Assembly: GCA_031279205.1 (NCBI GenBank)
Contig: JAITIX010000032.1
Location: 1 to 39,235, forward strand
Length of the DNA: 39,235 nt
Origin: Treponema sp.
GTDB lineage: Bacteria; Spirochaetota; Spirochaetia; Treponematales; Breznakiellaceae
Direction: 5' to 3'
Shown: positions 7,708-15,900 of the stretch, piece by piece
How the letters are laid out: every line of letters begins with the position of its first letter
Position numbering within the stretch: position 1 is the first letter of the stretch
Program-made: the position numbers and the translations under genes
Notes under the pieces: model-generated
The model's input: only the letters and a program-made list of their open reading frames with translations
Databases searched by the model: none
Told to the model about the DNA's origin: nothing

Positions 7708-8838
7708 GTGGCAAAACGTGATTACTATGAAGTGCTGGGTGTTCAGCGGAACGCCAGTAAAGATGAAATAAAGAAAGCCTACCGAAAACTTGCTATCCAG
7801 TATCACCCGGATAAGAATCCAGGGAATAAAGAAGCGGAAGAAAAATTCAAGGAAGCAACCGAAGCCTATGAAGTGCTGTCCGATGACCAAAAAAAGGCTG
7901 CTTATGACCAGTTCGGCTTTGCGGGCGTTGAGGGTATGGGCGGTCAGCGTGATTATTCACAAACGTTTCGGGGCTTTGAGGACATTTTTGGTGATCTCTC
8001 CGGCTTCTCCAGTATTTTCGATACCATCTTTAGCGGAAGCGGCGGCAGTCAGCGCTCATCAAGCAGGTCGGGCGGCTCTCGGCAAGGCGCCAACCTGCGC
8101 TACGACATCGAAATACCGTTCAAGGATGCCGTGTTTGGAACCAAAGTGGAGGTACAGTATTCCCACAACGAAGCCTGTCCCTCCTGCAAAGGCACGGGCG
8201 CGACTGGCGGCTCCGGGAAAAAAGTCTGCCACACCTGCGGTGGCACAGGTCAGGTGCGGCAAAGCATGGGCTTTTTCTCCATGCCCTCAACCTGCCCGGC
8301 TTGTAACGGCGAGGGGCATATCATTGAACACCCCTGTAAGGATTGCGGCGGCTCTGGTACACAGAAAAAACGACAAAAACTCATGGTTGCAATACCAGAA
8401 GGCGTAGACGACGGACGAAAAGTGCGTATCCCACGGCAAGGAGACGCCGGCGCAAATGGCGGTCCCGCCGGAGACCTGTTTGTGGTTATCCACGTGAAGG
8501 CTCACGAATTCTTTGAGCGCCAGAACGCCGACCTTTACTGCGCGCTGCCAATTTCAGTGAGTCAGGCCGCGCTTGGAGCGGAGATTCACGTCATGACGCT
8601 GGATGGCAAGACAATCAAGGTTAAGGTTCCCGCTGGCGTGCAGAATGGCAAGTTACTCCGTGTGCGCGACGAAGGCGTGCCTTCCAATGGCAGACGAGGC
8701 GATCTCTATATCAAACTCATCGTACAAATTCCCGTAAAACTGTCCCGCCGGGGCAGAGACCTGCTCGAAGAACTTGCCCGCATTGAAGGCGAGGACGATT
8801 CCCCCAAGCCAATCCCCCTGGCCGAACTTACCTCCTAA
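7708..8838 (+). CDS. dnaJ: Co-chaperone DnaJ (type I Hsp40)
   Basis: DnaJ delivers unfolded clients to DnaK and stimulates ATP hydrolysis. The 376 residues contain a J-domain (~1-70) with the HPD tripeptide at 33-35, a Gly/Phe/Ser-rich linker (~75-125), and four CxxCxGxG zinc-finger repeats from residue ~157 to ~217 ([32 protein letters not shown]), followed by the C-terminal substrate-binding and dimerisation domains. All eight zinc ligands are intact. The start is GTG at 7708, with AAAGGA (7695-7700) upstream; the overlapping ATG at 7706 is out of frame. Third gene of the cluster with grpE and dnaK. Confidence 0.97.
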   Translation: MAKRDYYEVLGVQRNASKDEIKKAYRKLAIQYHPDKNPGNKEAEEKFKEATEAYEVLSDDQKKAAYDQFGFAGVEGMGGQRDYSQTFRGFEDIFGDLSGFSSIFDTIFSGSGGSQRSSSRSGGSRQGANLRYDIEIPFKDAVFGTKVEVQYSHNEACPSCKGTGATGGSGKKVCHTCGGTGQVRQSMGFFSMPSTCPACNGEGHIIEHPCKDCGGSGTQKKRQKLMVAIPEGVDDGRKVRIPRQGDAGANGGPAGDLFVVIHVKAHEFFERQNADLYCALPISVSQAALGAEIHVMTLDGKTIKVKVPAGVQNGKLLRVRDEGVPSNGRRGDLYIKLIVQIPVKLSRRGRDLLEELARIEGEDDSPKPIPLAELTS

Positions 8839-8922
8839 TCGTTTTGTTGAGAAGGCCAAGGGATACTGAGAAACGCGCGCCAGCTTCCTCTACGCGCGCC
8901 GGTTCTTTGCCATACGGTTGGC

Positions 8923-9117
8923 ATGAAACACAAACTACCCGTTGATATTCAGAACTTTATAAGCCTTCGACAAGAAGGCTGTCTCTATGTGGATAAGACC
9001 GCCCGTATCCACGAGGACTATCTATTGCCGTGGCGGGGAAGTGTCAAGACGGGCGTGAACTTTGACCACGATAAGCGGACTATAGGCGAGTGGCTGGTGG
9101 AGAACAATGGCGGCTAA
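8923..9117 (+). pseudogene. Internally deleted AAA-ATPase-like / PD-(D/E)XK nuclease family gene
   Basis: The 64-residue frame starts LPVDIQNFISLRQEGCLYVDKTARI, the typical first ~28 residues of the large AAA-ATPase-like proteins with a C-terminal PD-(D/E)XK nuclease domain (PF09820/PF08011 type, ~500-580 residues, common in gut anaerobes). It ends KTGVNFDHDKRTIGEWLVE, which resembles the last ~20 residues of the same proteins. The middle ~450 codons, including Walker motifs, are missing, and the remaining ends are in frame. No Shine-Dalgarno is visible before ATG 8923. The stop overlaps the next gene, and the pseudogene's last codons supply that gene's Shine-Dalgarno. The family call is from memory of the motifs. 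Confidence 0.65.
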
Positions 9118-9451
9118 TGAGTTATCGAGTACCCAGCGTATAGTGAGGACAATACAATCCATCCCTGCCGGTAAAGTATCCAGCTACCGCGACGTGGCGT
9201 TAGTTGCTGGACTTCACAACGGGGCGCGGCAAACCGCGCGTGTGCTGCACTCACTGTCGCAGAAGGAGCATTTACCCTGGCACCGCGTGATCAAGGTGGA
9301 TGGTCATATCGCGCTGCCGAGCGGCGGAGGCCGTGAATTGCAGATTGCGCTGCTGCGTTCCGAAGGTGTGGAGGTATCGGAACAGGGTGTTGTTGATATG
9401 CAGCGCTATGGATGGGGCGTTTCCGGAGTTCCCGTATACCCATCCAAATAA
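9107..9451 (+). CDS. atl: Alkyltransferase-like (ATL) DNA-binding protein, MGMT family
   Basis: The 114-residue protein has the fold of the C-terminal domain of O6-alkylguanine-DNA alkyltransferases: a helix-turn-helix (PAGKVSSYRDVALVAG, ~20-35), the arginine-finger region ARQTARVLHSL (~40-50), and the active-site segment LPWHRVI. The catalytic Cys of PCHRV is replaced by Trp58, the hallmark of ATL proteins, which cannot transfer the alkyl group but bind O6-alkylguanine, flip it out, and hand it to nucleotide excision repair. Tyr27 and Arg41 fit the ATL flipping residues (Tyr25, Arg39 and Trp56 in fission yeast Atl1). GGTGGAG (9096-9102) precedes the ATG and lies inside the upstream pseudogene. 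mfd, also an NER factor, is 3.5 kb away but unlinked. Confidence 0.88.
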   Translation: MAANELSSTQRIVRTIQSIPAGKVSSYRDVALVAGLHNGARQTARVLHSLSQKEHLPWHRVIKVDGHIALPSGGGRELQIALLRSEGVEVSEQGVVDMQRYGWGVSGVPVYPSK

Positions 9452-9496
9452 CCTTGCAACAAGGATACTTAGATGTGGACAGCTATTGACACTTGA

Positions 9497-9700
9497 CATT
9501 TGTTGGTGGATCACAAATACGGCGTTACGCTCAAGGCTAACGACTTGAAAAAAGCCATTAGCATCAAAAACCTGTTTGAAACCATCCGCGCTTACCAGAC
9601 AAACAGCCAGAGGAACCCCGCGTTGATAAGGGCGCGGCTGATTACCGCTCTTTTAGACGACTACAAGGAGAGAAGGGCTTCAATCATGTTAGTCGTCTAA
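9497..9700 (+). pseudogene. Possible carrier-protein (ACP-like) C-terminal fragment
   Basis: A 67-codon open stretch begins directly after a TGA at 9494 and ends at 9700. Its first ~35 residues (LLVDHKYGVTLKANDLKKAI) look like the second half of an acyl-carrier-protein fold, where ACPs have an ELV..EE.FG(I/V).I.DE segment followed by a TVG/SI..L motif, here SIKNLFETI. The DSL phosphopantetheine-serine half is not present upstream in any frame I could join. No clear ATG or Shine-Dalgarno; TTG at 9500 is the only near start. Could be decayed or simply a chance frame. Confidence 0.3.
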
Positions 9701-9707
9701 AATCCTT

Positions 9708-10364
9708 TTACGGTATAATCGCTTCTATAATATCACTCCACGGACCCGCTTCGCCTTTGGCATTCTCGTAACAGGCCACGTAGTAAACCCGCTTCCCCCG
9801 GTCTTCCTCATTGTAGTCAAACACTTCCGTTGGTTTCCGGCGGAATATCGAATGGCGCAAATCATCGGCGTTGGCAGGCGCCGTGTCCCGGATTTCCCAC
9901 ACATACCGCACCCCGTAAGCATCATCCGGCTTGGCCTTTTTGCCAGTGGCCTGATTGATTGCCGTTACCGTATGCTGGCGGTTGTTTGTGGGCTGCACTT
10001 TCAGCGTGGGGCGACTCGTGGGTCTCGGCTTGGGCGTAGGTTTCCGATCGCGTATATGCAAGCCCAGGCGTTCGCGGTTCGCGTCAGTAACCGCGTCATT
10101 GTAGTCGAGGTATTTGTTCTTAATACTTCGTACATTGGCTATAAGCGCGTCTCGCTTTTCGTTCTTTTCAATGATAAGCGCCTTTGTGCCGTTCTCGCCA
10201 TTCGCCGCCTCGTACGCTGTTTCGTAGGCGACGACCTGTACGCTCAAGCCGCTTGTAACCTCCGTGGGGATATTCCACGCCGTAGCATTCTCTCCAAGCA
10301 CCTTGCTGAAATTCTTGAGCCATTCCAGTTGTTCCGCTCCCTTTATAGGGATAAAATCAGACAT
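9708..10364 (-). CDS. Uncharacterised protein with Pro/Thr/Arg linker and C-terminal fibronectin-like domain
   Basis: 218 residues, no signal peptide and no membrane helix. The N-terminal half (~1-115) is helical and includes LEWLKNFSKVLGENATAWN; a linker PTPKPRPTSRPTLKVQPT (~111-130) follows; the C-terminal ~85 residues look like a beta-sandwich, with YGVRYVWEIRD, RVYYVACYENAKGEAGPWSD and a final EAIIP, as in fibronectin type III-like domains. ATG at 10364 is chosen because GGAGGA immediately precedes it; the ATG at 10376 would overlap that site. It stands alone between decayed genes and the array at 10476. I have a general impression that proteins of this layout occur in gut Bacteroidetes and treponemes, but do not know a function. 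Confidence 0.6.
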   Translation of the reverse strand: MSDFIPIKGAEQLEWLKNFSKVLGENATAWNIPTEVTSGLSVQVVAYETAYEAANGENGTKALIIEKNEKRDALIANVRSIKNKYLDYNDAVTDANRERLGLHIRDRKPTPKPRPTSRPTLKVQPTNNRQHTVTAINQATGKKAKPDDAYGVRYVWEIRDTAPANADDLRHSIFRRKPTEVFDYNEEDRGKRVYYVACYENAKGEAGPWSDIIEAIIP

Positions 10365-10475
10365 AAGTTCCTCCATATCTATTGTCTTTTCGTCCGACTT
10401 TTGCCGCCAGACTGTCCACGGAAAACCGCAGACATGAATAGTATACCATAAGACCCATGCCTTAGGTAAATAGAT

Positions 10476-10766
10476 TTAGGCGGTTTATAAAACTGCCTAA
10501 GAGTCTTCCAAAACTACCTAGGAATTTTTATAAACTACTCAGGCAGTTTTATAAACTACTCAGGCGGTTTTATAAACCGCTCAGGAATTTTATCAAACTG
10601 CCAAGGAATTTTTATAAACTACTCAGGCGGTTTTATAAACCGCTCAGGAATTTTATCAAACTGCCAAGGAATTTTTATAAACTACTCAGGTGGTTTTATA
10701 AACTACTCAGGAATTTTATCAAACTGCCAAGGAATTTTTATAAACTACTCAGGCGGTTTCATCCGA
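10476..10766. repeat. 21-bp palindromic tandem array with 63-bp higher-order period, array 2
   Basis: The array begins with a near-perfect 25-bp dyad (TTAGGCGGTTT-ATA-AAACTGCCTAA, 10476-10500). From 10561 a 63-bp block is repeated at 10561, 10624 and 10687, with a partial copy at 10750. Each block is three subunits of 20-22 bp: one with the perfect hairpin GCGGTTT-TAT-AAACCGC, one CAGGAATTTTATCAAACTGC, and one CAAGGAATTTTTATAAACTACT-like. The third block has the first subunit changed to GTGGTTT..AAACTAC. The array is AT-rich and lies between two divergently transcribed genes; no coding frame is credible. Confidence 0.9.
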
Positions 10767-10852
10767 GAGTCGGGGATGCATGGGTCAGGGCGAGGTAGAT
10801 TTGGTACCAAAAGGCCGCCATCGCGCCGCCCCATAAGAAGATGTTGAGGGCG
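10760..10852 (-). pseudogene. Short membrane-protein-like remnant
   Basis: On the minus strand a 31-codon open stretch between stops encodes ALNIFLWGGAMAAFWYQIYL followed by ALTHASPTLG, one hydrophobic helix without a usable start or Shine-Dalgarno. It abuts the end of array 2. Probably a fragment of a lost gene, or chance. The remainder of the 10365-10954 gap holds the array, a few AT-rich possible -10 boxes, and the hairpin at 10904. Confidence 0.2.
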
Positions 10853-10903
10853 TACTAAAAGTATCGTGAACTAGCTGTTAACTGTAAAATATGGTAGCAT
10901 AAT

Positions 10904-10937
10904 GCGGTTTCATAATGTTGAAACCGCGAGCTTTTTT
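10904..10937 (+). terminator. Hairpin with T-tract in the leader of the nucleotidyltransferase gene
   Basis: GCGGTTTC (10904-10911) and GAAACCGC (10920-10927) form a perfect 8-bp stem with an 8-base loop. Four bases later comes TTTTTT (10932-10937). No plus-strand gene ends upstream, since the neighbour is on the other strand, so the hairpin more likely lies in the 5' leader of the gene starting at 10955 and could act as an attenuator. The gap between stem and T-tract weakens it as an intrinsic terminator. Confidence 0.5.
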
Positions 10938-10954
10938 ATAACGGGAGTTTTTTT

Positions 10955-11866
10955 GTGCAAAAACCAATTCTAGTGGTATTGGCGGCGGGTATAGGAAGTC
11001 GCTACGGGGGCTTAAAGCAGCTTGATCGCATCGGCAAAAGCGGCGAAGTCCTGCTGGACTATTCTGTCTATGATGCGCTCCGCGCTGGCTTTGAGAAAGT
11101 CATCTTCATCATTAGGCATGATATTGAGAAAGACTTCAGGGAACTGGTTCTCAACCGTATGGGAACGCGGGTGGCGTATGAACTGGCGTTTCAGGACTTG
11201 GATACCCTGATTCCGCCGGAAGTATACGCCGAGTCGCGGCGTATCAAGCGCACCAAGCCTTGGGGAACGAGCCACGCCCTGCTCTGCGCGGCGGACAAGA
11301 TCGACGCGCCCTTTGCGGTGATTAACGCTGACGATTTTTACAGTAAAGAGGCTTTTGAGGCGCTTGGCGCGTACCTTAGTTCACCCGATGTGAATGAAGG
11401 CGCCATCGTACCGTACCGGCTCGACAAAACGCTCAGTCCTCAAGGAAGTGTGGCGCGCGGGGTCTGTGGCATTGAGAATGGCTACCTTGTTTCTGTGGAA
11501 GAGCTTACGGCGATTAGCCGACGGGATGGACGTATCTTCAACACAGCGCTGGACGGCACGGAGCGCGACCTTGCGCCGGATACGCCGGTATCAATGAACT
11601 TCTGGGGCTTTCCGCTGGAGGCCATTCCCCCCATACGCCGCTGCTTTGAGGAGTTTCTCAAGACCTCAGCCGGCAGACCCACGAGCGAGTGCTACATTCC
11701 TCGCGTTGTTGACCAGCTTATCAAAGAAAAGGCGCTTTCGTTCAAGGCGTTACATGCTGATGCGGACTGGTTTGGCGTTACCTATAAGGAAGACAAGGTA
11801 AGTACGATTGCGCGTGTTGCTGAGCTTGTGGCGCGCGGCGTTTATCCCGCGTCTTTGTGGGTATAG
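10955..11866 (+). CDS. Nucleotidyltransferase-family protein (probable sugar-1-phosphate nucleotidyltransferase)
   Basis: 303 residues with the GT-A-like nucleotidyltransferase fold: the glycine-rich nucleotide loop VLAAGIGSRYGGLKQ (~8-22) with a trailing Lys-Gln, and the metal-binding VINADDFY (~121-128). It would join a sugar 1-phosphate to UTP or another NTP, releasing pyrophosphate. The start is GTG 10955 with GGGAG (10943-10947) seven bases upstream. The immediately following, overlapping gene is a NahK-like hexosamine kinase, so the pair probably converts free GlcNAc or GalNAc to UDP-HexNAc by way of HexNAc-1-phosphate (inference from context). Sequence does not tell the sugar or the base. 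Confidence 0.8.
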   Translation: MQKPILVVLAAGIGSRYGGLKQLDRIGKSGEVLLDYSVYDALRAGFEKVIFIIRHDIEKDFRELVLNRMGTRVAYELAFQDLDTLIPPEVYAESRRIKRTKPWGTSHALLCAADKIDAPFAVINADDFYSKEAFEALGAYLSSPDVNEGAIVPYRLDKTLSPQGSVARGVCGIENGYLVSVEELTAISRRDGRIFNTALDGTERDLAPDTPVSMNFWGFPLEAIPPIRRCFEEFLKTSAGRPTSECYIPRVVDQLIKEKALSFKALHADADWFGVTYKEDKVSTIARVAELVARGVYPASLWV

Positions 11867-12957
11867 CTGTGCAAGACACATCGCAAACCGCGTTGGCGCG
11901 TGCGGCGGCGCTGGACTTCGCTATCTATGGAGACCTTGAGAGCATCGCGCCGTTTGGCGGTGGTCTTATCAACCATACCTTTGTGTCGGTCTGGGACCAA
12001 GCTGGAACCCGCGTCCGCTACTTGCACCAGCGCATCAACGACAAGGTGTTTACCCGTCCGGATCAGCTTATGGAGAATTTCGCGCGGGTAACGGCGCACA
12101 TTGCCGCGAAAACCGTTGGTATGCCCGACCATAGCCGCCGTACCCTGACAGTAGTGAAGGCGCGCAGCGGCTTGCCCTACACCCGCGACGCTGAGGGCGG
12201 ATGGTGGCGCGCCTACCTTTTTGTGGAGGGTGTGCGCGCCAAGGATGTGGCTTCTTCGCCCGAAGAGGCACGGGTTCTTGGGTCTGGCGTTGGGCGCTTT
12301 CAAAAGCAGCTTGCTGACTTGCCGCCTCCGCGTCTCCATGAGACCATCCCTAACTTCCATAATATGGAGACTCGTTACGCACGCTTTTACGCGGCGCTTG
12401 CTAGCGATCCGGTTAAGCGGGCGCACGGGGCGCGGGAAGAGATCGCGTTTATGGAAGCCAACGAGGAGCGGGGCATGATACTGATTCGCGGTTTGCAAAG
12501 CGGGCGTCTGCCGGAGCGTGTCTGCCATAACGATACCAAGATGAACAACATCTTTCTGGATGACGCCTCTGGTGAGGCGCTCTGTGTGGCTGACCTTGAC
12601 ACGGTGATGCCCGGAACCGTGCTTTTTGACGTGGGCGACCTCATACGCACTGTTTGCTCACGCGCTGGCGAGGAGGAACGCGACCTTGCCAAAGTCGCCT
12701 TTGACCAGCGTTTCTTTGACGCGCTCATCGCCGGCTATTGCTCGGAAGCGGACGACTTTCTCACTGAAGAGGAAAAGTGCCTCATCCCCGAAGCGGGCAG
12801 GAACATTACCCATATCATGGCTCTGCGTTTCCTCACCGACTACCTTGAGGGGGACCATTACTACGCGACATCGCGTCCGGGACACAATCTCGACCGTTGC
12901 CGCAACCAGATCGCGCTGATACAGTCCCTTGATGCGGCTCTGCGCGCTGGTGTCTGA
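11857..12957 (+). CDS. NahK-like phosphotransferase (probable N-acetylhexosamine 1-kinase)
   Basis: 366 residues of the aminoglycoside phosphotransferase/choline kinase fold. The N-lobe begins near FGGGLINHTFVSV (~30-42), a P-loop-like nucleotide loop; the catalytic loop VCHNDTKMNNIFLD (~222-235) has the catalytic Asp and metal Asn, and the DFG-equivalent is CVADLDTVMPGTVLFDVGD (~246-264). The DLDTVMPG segment is characteristic of the NahK/mucin-desulfatase-associated group, which phosphorylates C1 of GlcNAc/GalNAc. The start may be GTG 11857, overlapping the upstream gene by 10 bp, or GTG 11869, three bases after its stop; neither has a clear Shine-Dalgarno, so translation is probably coupled. 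It ends in a hairpin shared with the convergent mfd gene. Confidence 0.75.
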   Translation: MGIAVQDTSQTALARAAALDFAIYGDLESIAPFGGGLINHTFVSVWDQAGTRVRYLHQRINDKVFTRPDQLMENFARVTAHIAAKTVGMPDHSRRTLTVVKARSGLPYTRDAEGGWWRAYLFVEGVRAKDVASSPEEARVLGSGVGRFQKQLADLPPPRLHETIPNFHNMETRYARFYAALASDPVKRAHGAREEIAFMEANEERGMILIRGLQSGRLPERVCHNDTKMNNIFLDDASGEALCVADLDTVMPGTVLFDVGDLIRTVCSRAGEEERDLAKVAFDQRFFDALIAGYCSEADDFLTEEEKCLIPEAGRNITHIMALRFLTDYLEGDHYYATSRPGHNLDRCRNQIALIQSLDAALRAGV

Positions 12958-12969
12958 CTCCACCGCTAA

Positions 12970-12993
12970 GGCTGAGGGCGTGGATGCTCAGCC
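12970..12993. other. Hairpin between convergent kinase and mfd genes
   Basis: GGCTGAG (12970-12976) and CTCAGCC (12987-12993) form a 7-bp GC-rich stem with a 10-base loop, overlapping the mfd stop codon. No T-tract on either side. It may block read-through or protect 3' ends. Confidence 0.4.
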
Positions 12994-15900
12994 TGCGAGC
13001 GTGGCGAGTTTTTCTCGGATATACTCGCTCTTTTCTTTGAGACCAATGGCTCCTACAGCTAGAACCAGCACATTGGGGGCGTGAGGATCGAGTTTTACCT
13101 TGCCGCGCGATTCTTTTATAAGGCGAAGCAGGCGTTCAATGCTTATGCGGCTCACTTTGGCAAATTCAATGTGGATAAGTCCGGCGCGTTCCTTAAGTGA
13201 GGCTATTGCAAGGTCGCGGCAGAGGATGCGCAGTTCTGCCAGGGCAAGGAGCGAGGCAGCCTCGTCGGGCAGGGGGCCGAAGCGGTCAAGGAGTTCGGTA
13301 TAAACATGTTCCAGTTCTTCTTTTTCACGCACTGCTGCGATTTTCTTGTATACTTCCATTTTTTCCTGCGACCCTTCGATGTATGAGTTGGGGATGAAGC
13401 CGGTGTATTCCAGTTCCATGAGTGTTTCGGTTTCGACTTCGTAGTGTTGATCCTCAAGCCGGTGGATCGCCTCGTCCAAAAGCTGGAGATAGAGGTCAAA
13501 GCCAACTGAGTATATGTCGCCGGATTGTTCACGGCCAAGTAGGTTGCCTGCGCCCCGGATTTCCATGTCTTTCATGGCGATTTTGAAGCCGGCGCCAAGC
13601 TCGGTGAAGTCGGATATTACCTGTAGCCGCTTCATTGCTAGTTCGGAGAGCGCCTGGTCTTTTGGGTAAAAGAGATAAGCGTAAGCTACGCGGTCAGAAC
13701 GCCCCACGCGCCCCCGAAGCTGGTAGAGTTGGGACACGCCGTACATGTCAGCGCGGTCGATGATGATGGTGTTTACGTTGGGAATATCAATGCCGTTTTC
13801 GATAATGGTTGTGGATACCAGTACATGGAAGCCGCCGTGAATGAAGCGGTGCATCACATCTTCAAGTTCTTGAGCGTTCATCTTGCCGTGAGCAGTATCC
13901 ACCAGCATCTCAGGGACCAGACGCTCCAGTTTGATACGGGTCTGGTCGAGGTCTTCGATGCGGTTATGTAAGAAGAAAATTTGGCCGCCGCGTTCTACTT
14001 CCTGCCGGATTGCTAGGGCGACCCGTTCCTCGTCATACTCCTCGACCACTGTTTCGATGGGGTGGCGGTTCTGGGGCGGTGTGCTGAGGAGGCTCATGTC
14101 GCGTATCTTCAGGAGGCTCATGTGCAGGGTTCGGGGTATGGGTGTGGCTGAAAGAGTGAGGCAGTCCACGTTGGTCTTGAACTGTTTGAGCCGTTCCTTG
14201 TCCTTAACCCCGAAGCGCTGTTCCTCATCAATGACCATGAAACCGAGGTTTTTGAACACCACGTCCTTTTGGATGATGCGGTGGGTTCCCACCAGCAGGT
14301 CGATTTGGCCATTTTTCACTGCTTCAAGGGTTTTCTTTACCGCGGACTTTTCAACGAAACGCGAAAGCATGGCTATGCGTATTGGGAACTGGGTAAAGCG
14401 CTCCTGAAAGTTTTCAAAGTGCTGTTCAGCCAATATGGTGGTGGGCGCGAGAAAGGCGGCCTGCTTGCCGCCCATGATGGCCTTGAAACAGGCGCGCACG
14501 GCGACTTCGGTTTTGCCATACCCAACGTCGCCGCAGACAAGGCGGTCCATGGGGTGTGGGCTTTCCATATCAGCCTTGATTTCTTCCACACAGCGGAGCT
14601 GGTCCTCGGTTTCCTCATAGGGAAAGGCGGCCTCGAACATGATCTGCCACTCGGTATCGCGGGGAAATGCGAATCCCTGAACCTGTTTGCGCTTTGAATA
14701 GAGTGTGATGAGCTGTTCGGCAATGTCCTCGACGGATTTTTTTACCTTACCTTTGCGGTTTTCCCATGATTTTGAACCGAGCTTATCCAGACGCGGCGCG
14801 GTTCCCTGGTTACCGATGTAGCGCTGTACGAGATTCACCTGCTCAATAGGCACAAAGACTACTTCGGCATCCTGATACTCCAGTTTTATGTAATCCCGCT
14901 CATTACCTAATGCCTTTACCCGCTCGATTCCCTTAAACAAGCCGATTCCATAGTTCACATGCACCACATAATCACCTGGGTTGAGTTCAACAAAGGTATC
15001 AATGGCCATGCTCTTTGTGTTTTTGAGTGAGCGGGGAGCGTGTTTGCGTCTGCCGAAGATCTCGTTCTCCGCAATCAGGATCAGTTTTATGTCGGGTAAA
15101 GAAAAACCTGCTGAGAGGGGATAGGGCATAATCGTCAAGGACTGAGCTTTCAGCTTTTTCTGTTTAGGGTCTATTTGAAAGTCTCTTAAGAGTTCCTCTA
15201 TACGTCTGGCTTGGGTGTGGGATTCAGCGGCCACAAAGATACTCCATGCGTTTTGCATGAGCGCCGTGAATTCTTCCTTTAAGTAATTGATGTTACCGAA
15301 GAAGCTCCGACCTGGATCACTGGCGGCGGAATAACGGGTTGCGCCTTCTTCGCCGCCGCCGGTCATGGTCATAAAGGAGATGCGGCGGGGCGCTTTCTGA
15401 AACAGCGTACGAAATTCAAGCAGTATGCGTTCAGGGCGCGGGACTTCATGTTTCCGTATGGCAAGGCTGAAGAGCTTAAGGTATTCACGTTTCATGGCTT
15501 CGCGGGCGTTTTCAAGGCGCTCACGGTCAAGGTAGACAACGGTTCCGTTTGGGCCGAGATAGTCCAGCAGCGTTGCGCTCTGGGAGAAGGCCAGGGGGAA
15601 GAAGAGTTCCTCGCCGGCTGCCGTGCGTTTTTCCATAAGGCTTTCGAGGAGACTCACGCCATTGTGGGAGAATTCGTCAAAAGCCGCGAGATTGACGCTT
15701 AATGCCTCGATACGCTCATCAGACCAGACCACCTCCTTAAGCGGACGGATCACGAGTTCGCTCACTTTTTCCTGCCCGCTCTGGTCATGCGGATCAAAGC
15801 GCTTGATGGATTCCACATGGTTAAAATCAAACTGAACACGGTAGGCCAAGTCATCGCCAGTCATGAATATGTCGAGGACCTCACCACGCAGGGCGAATTC

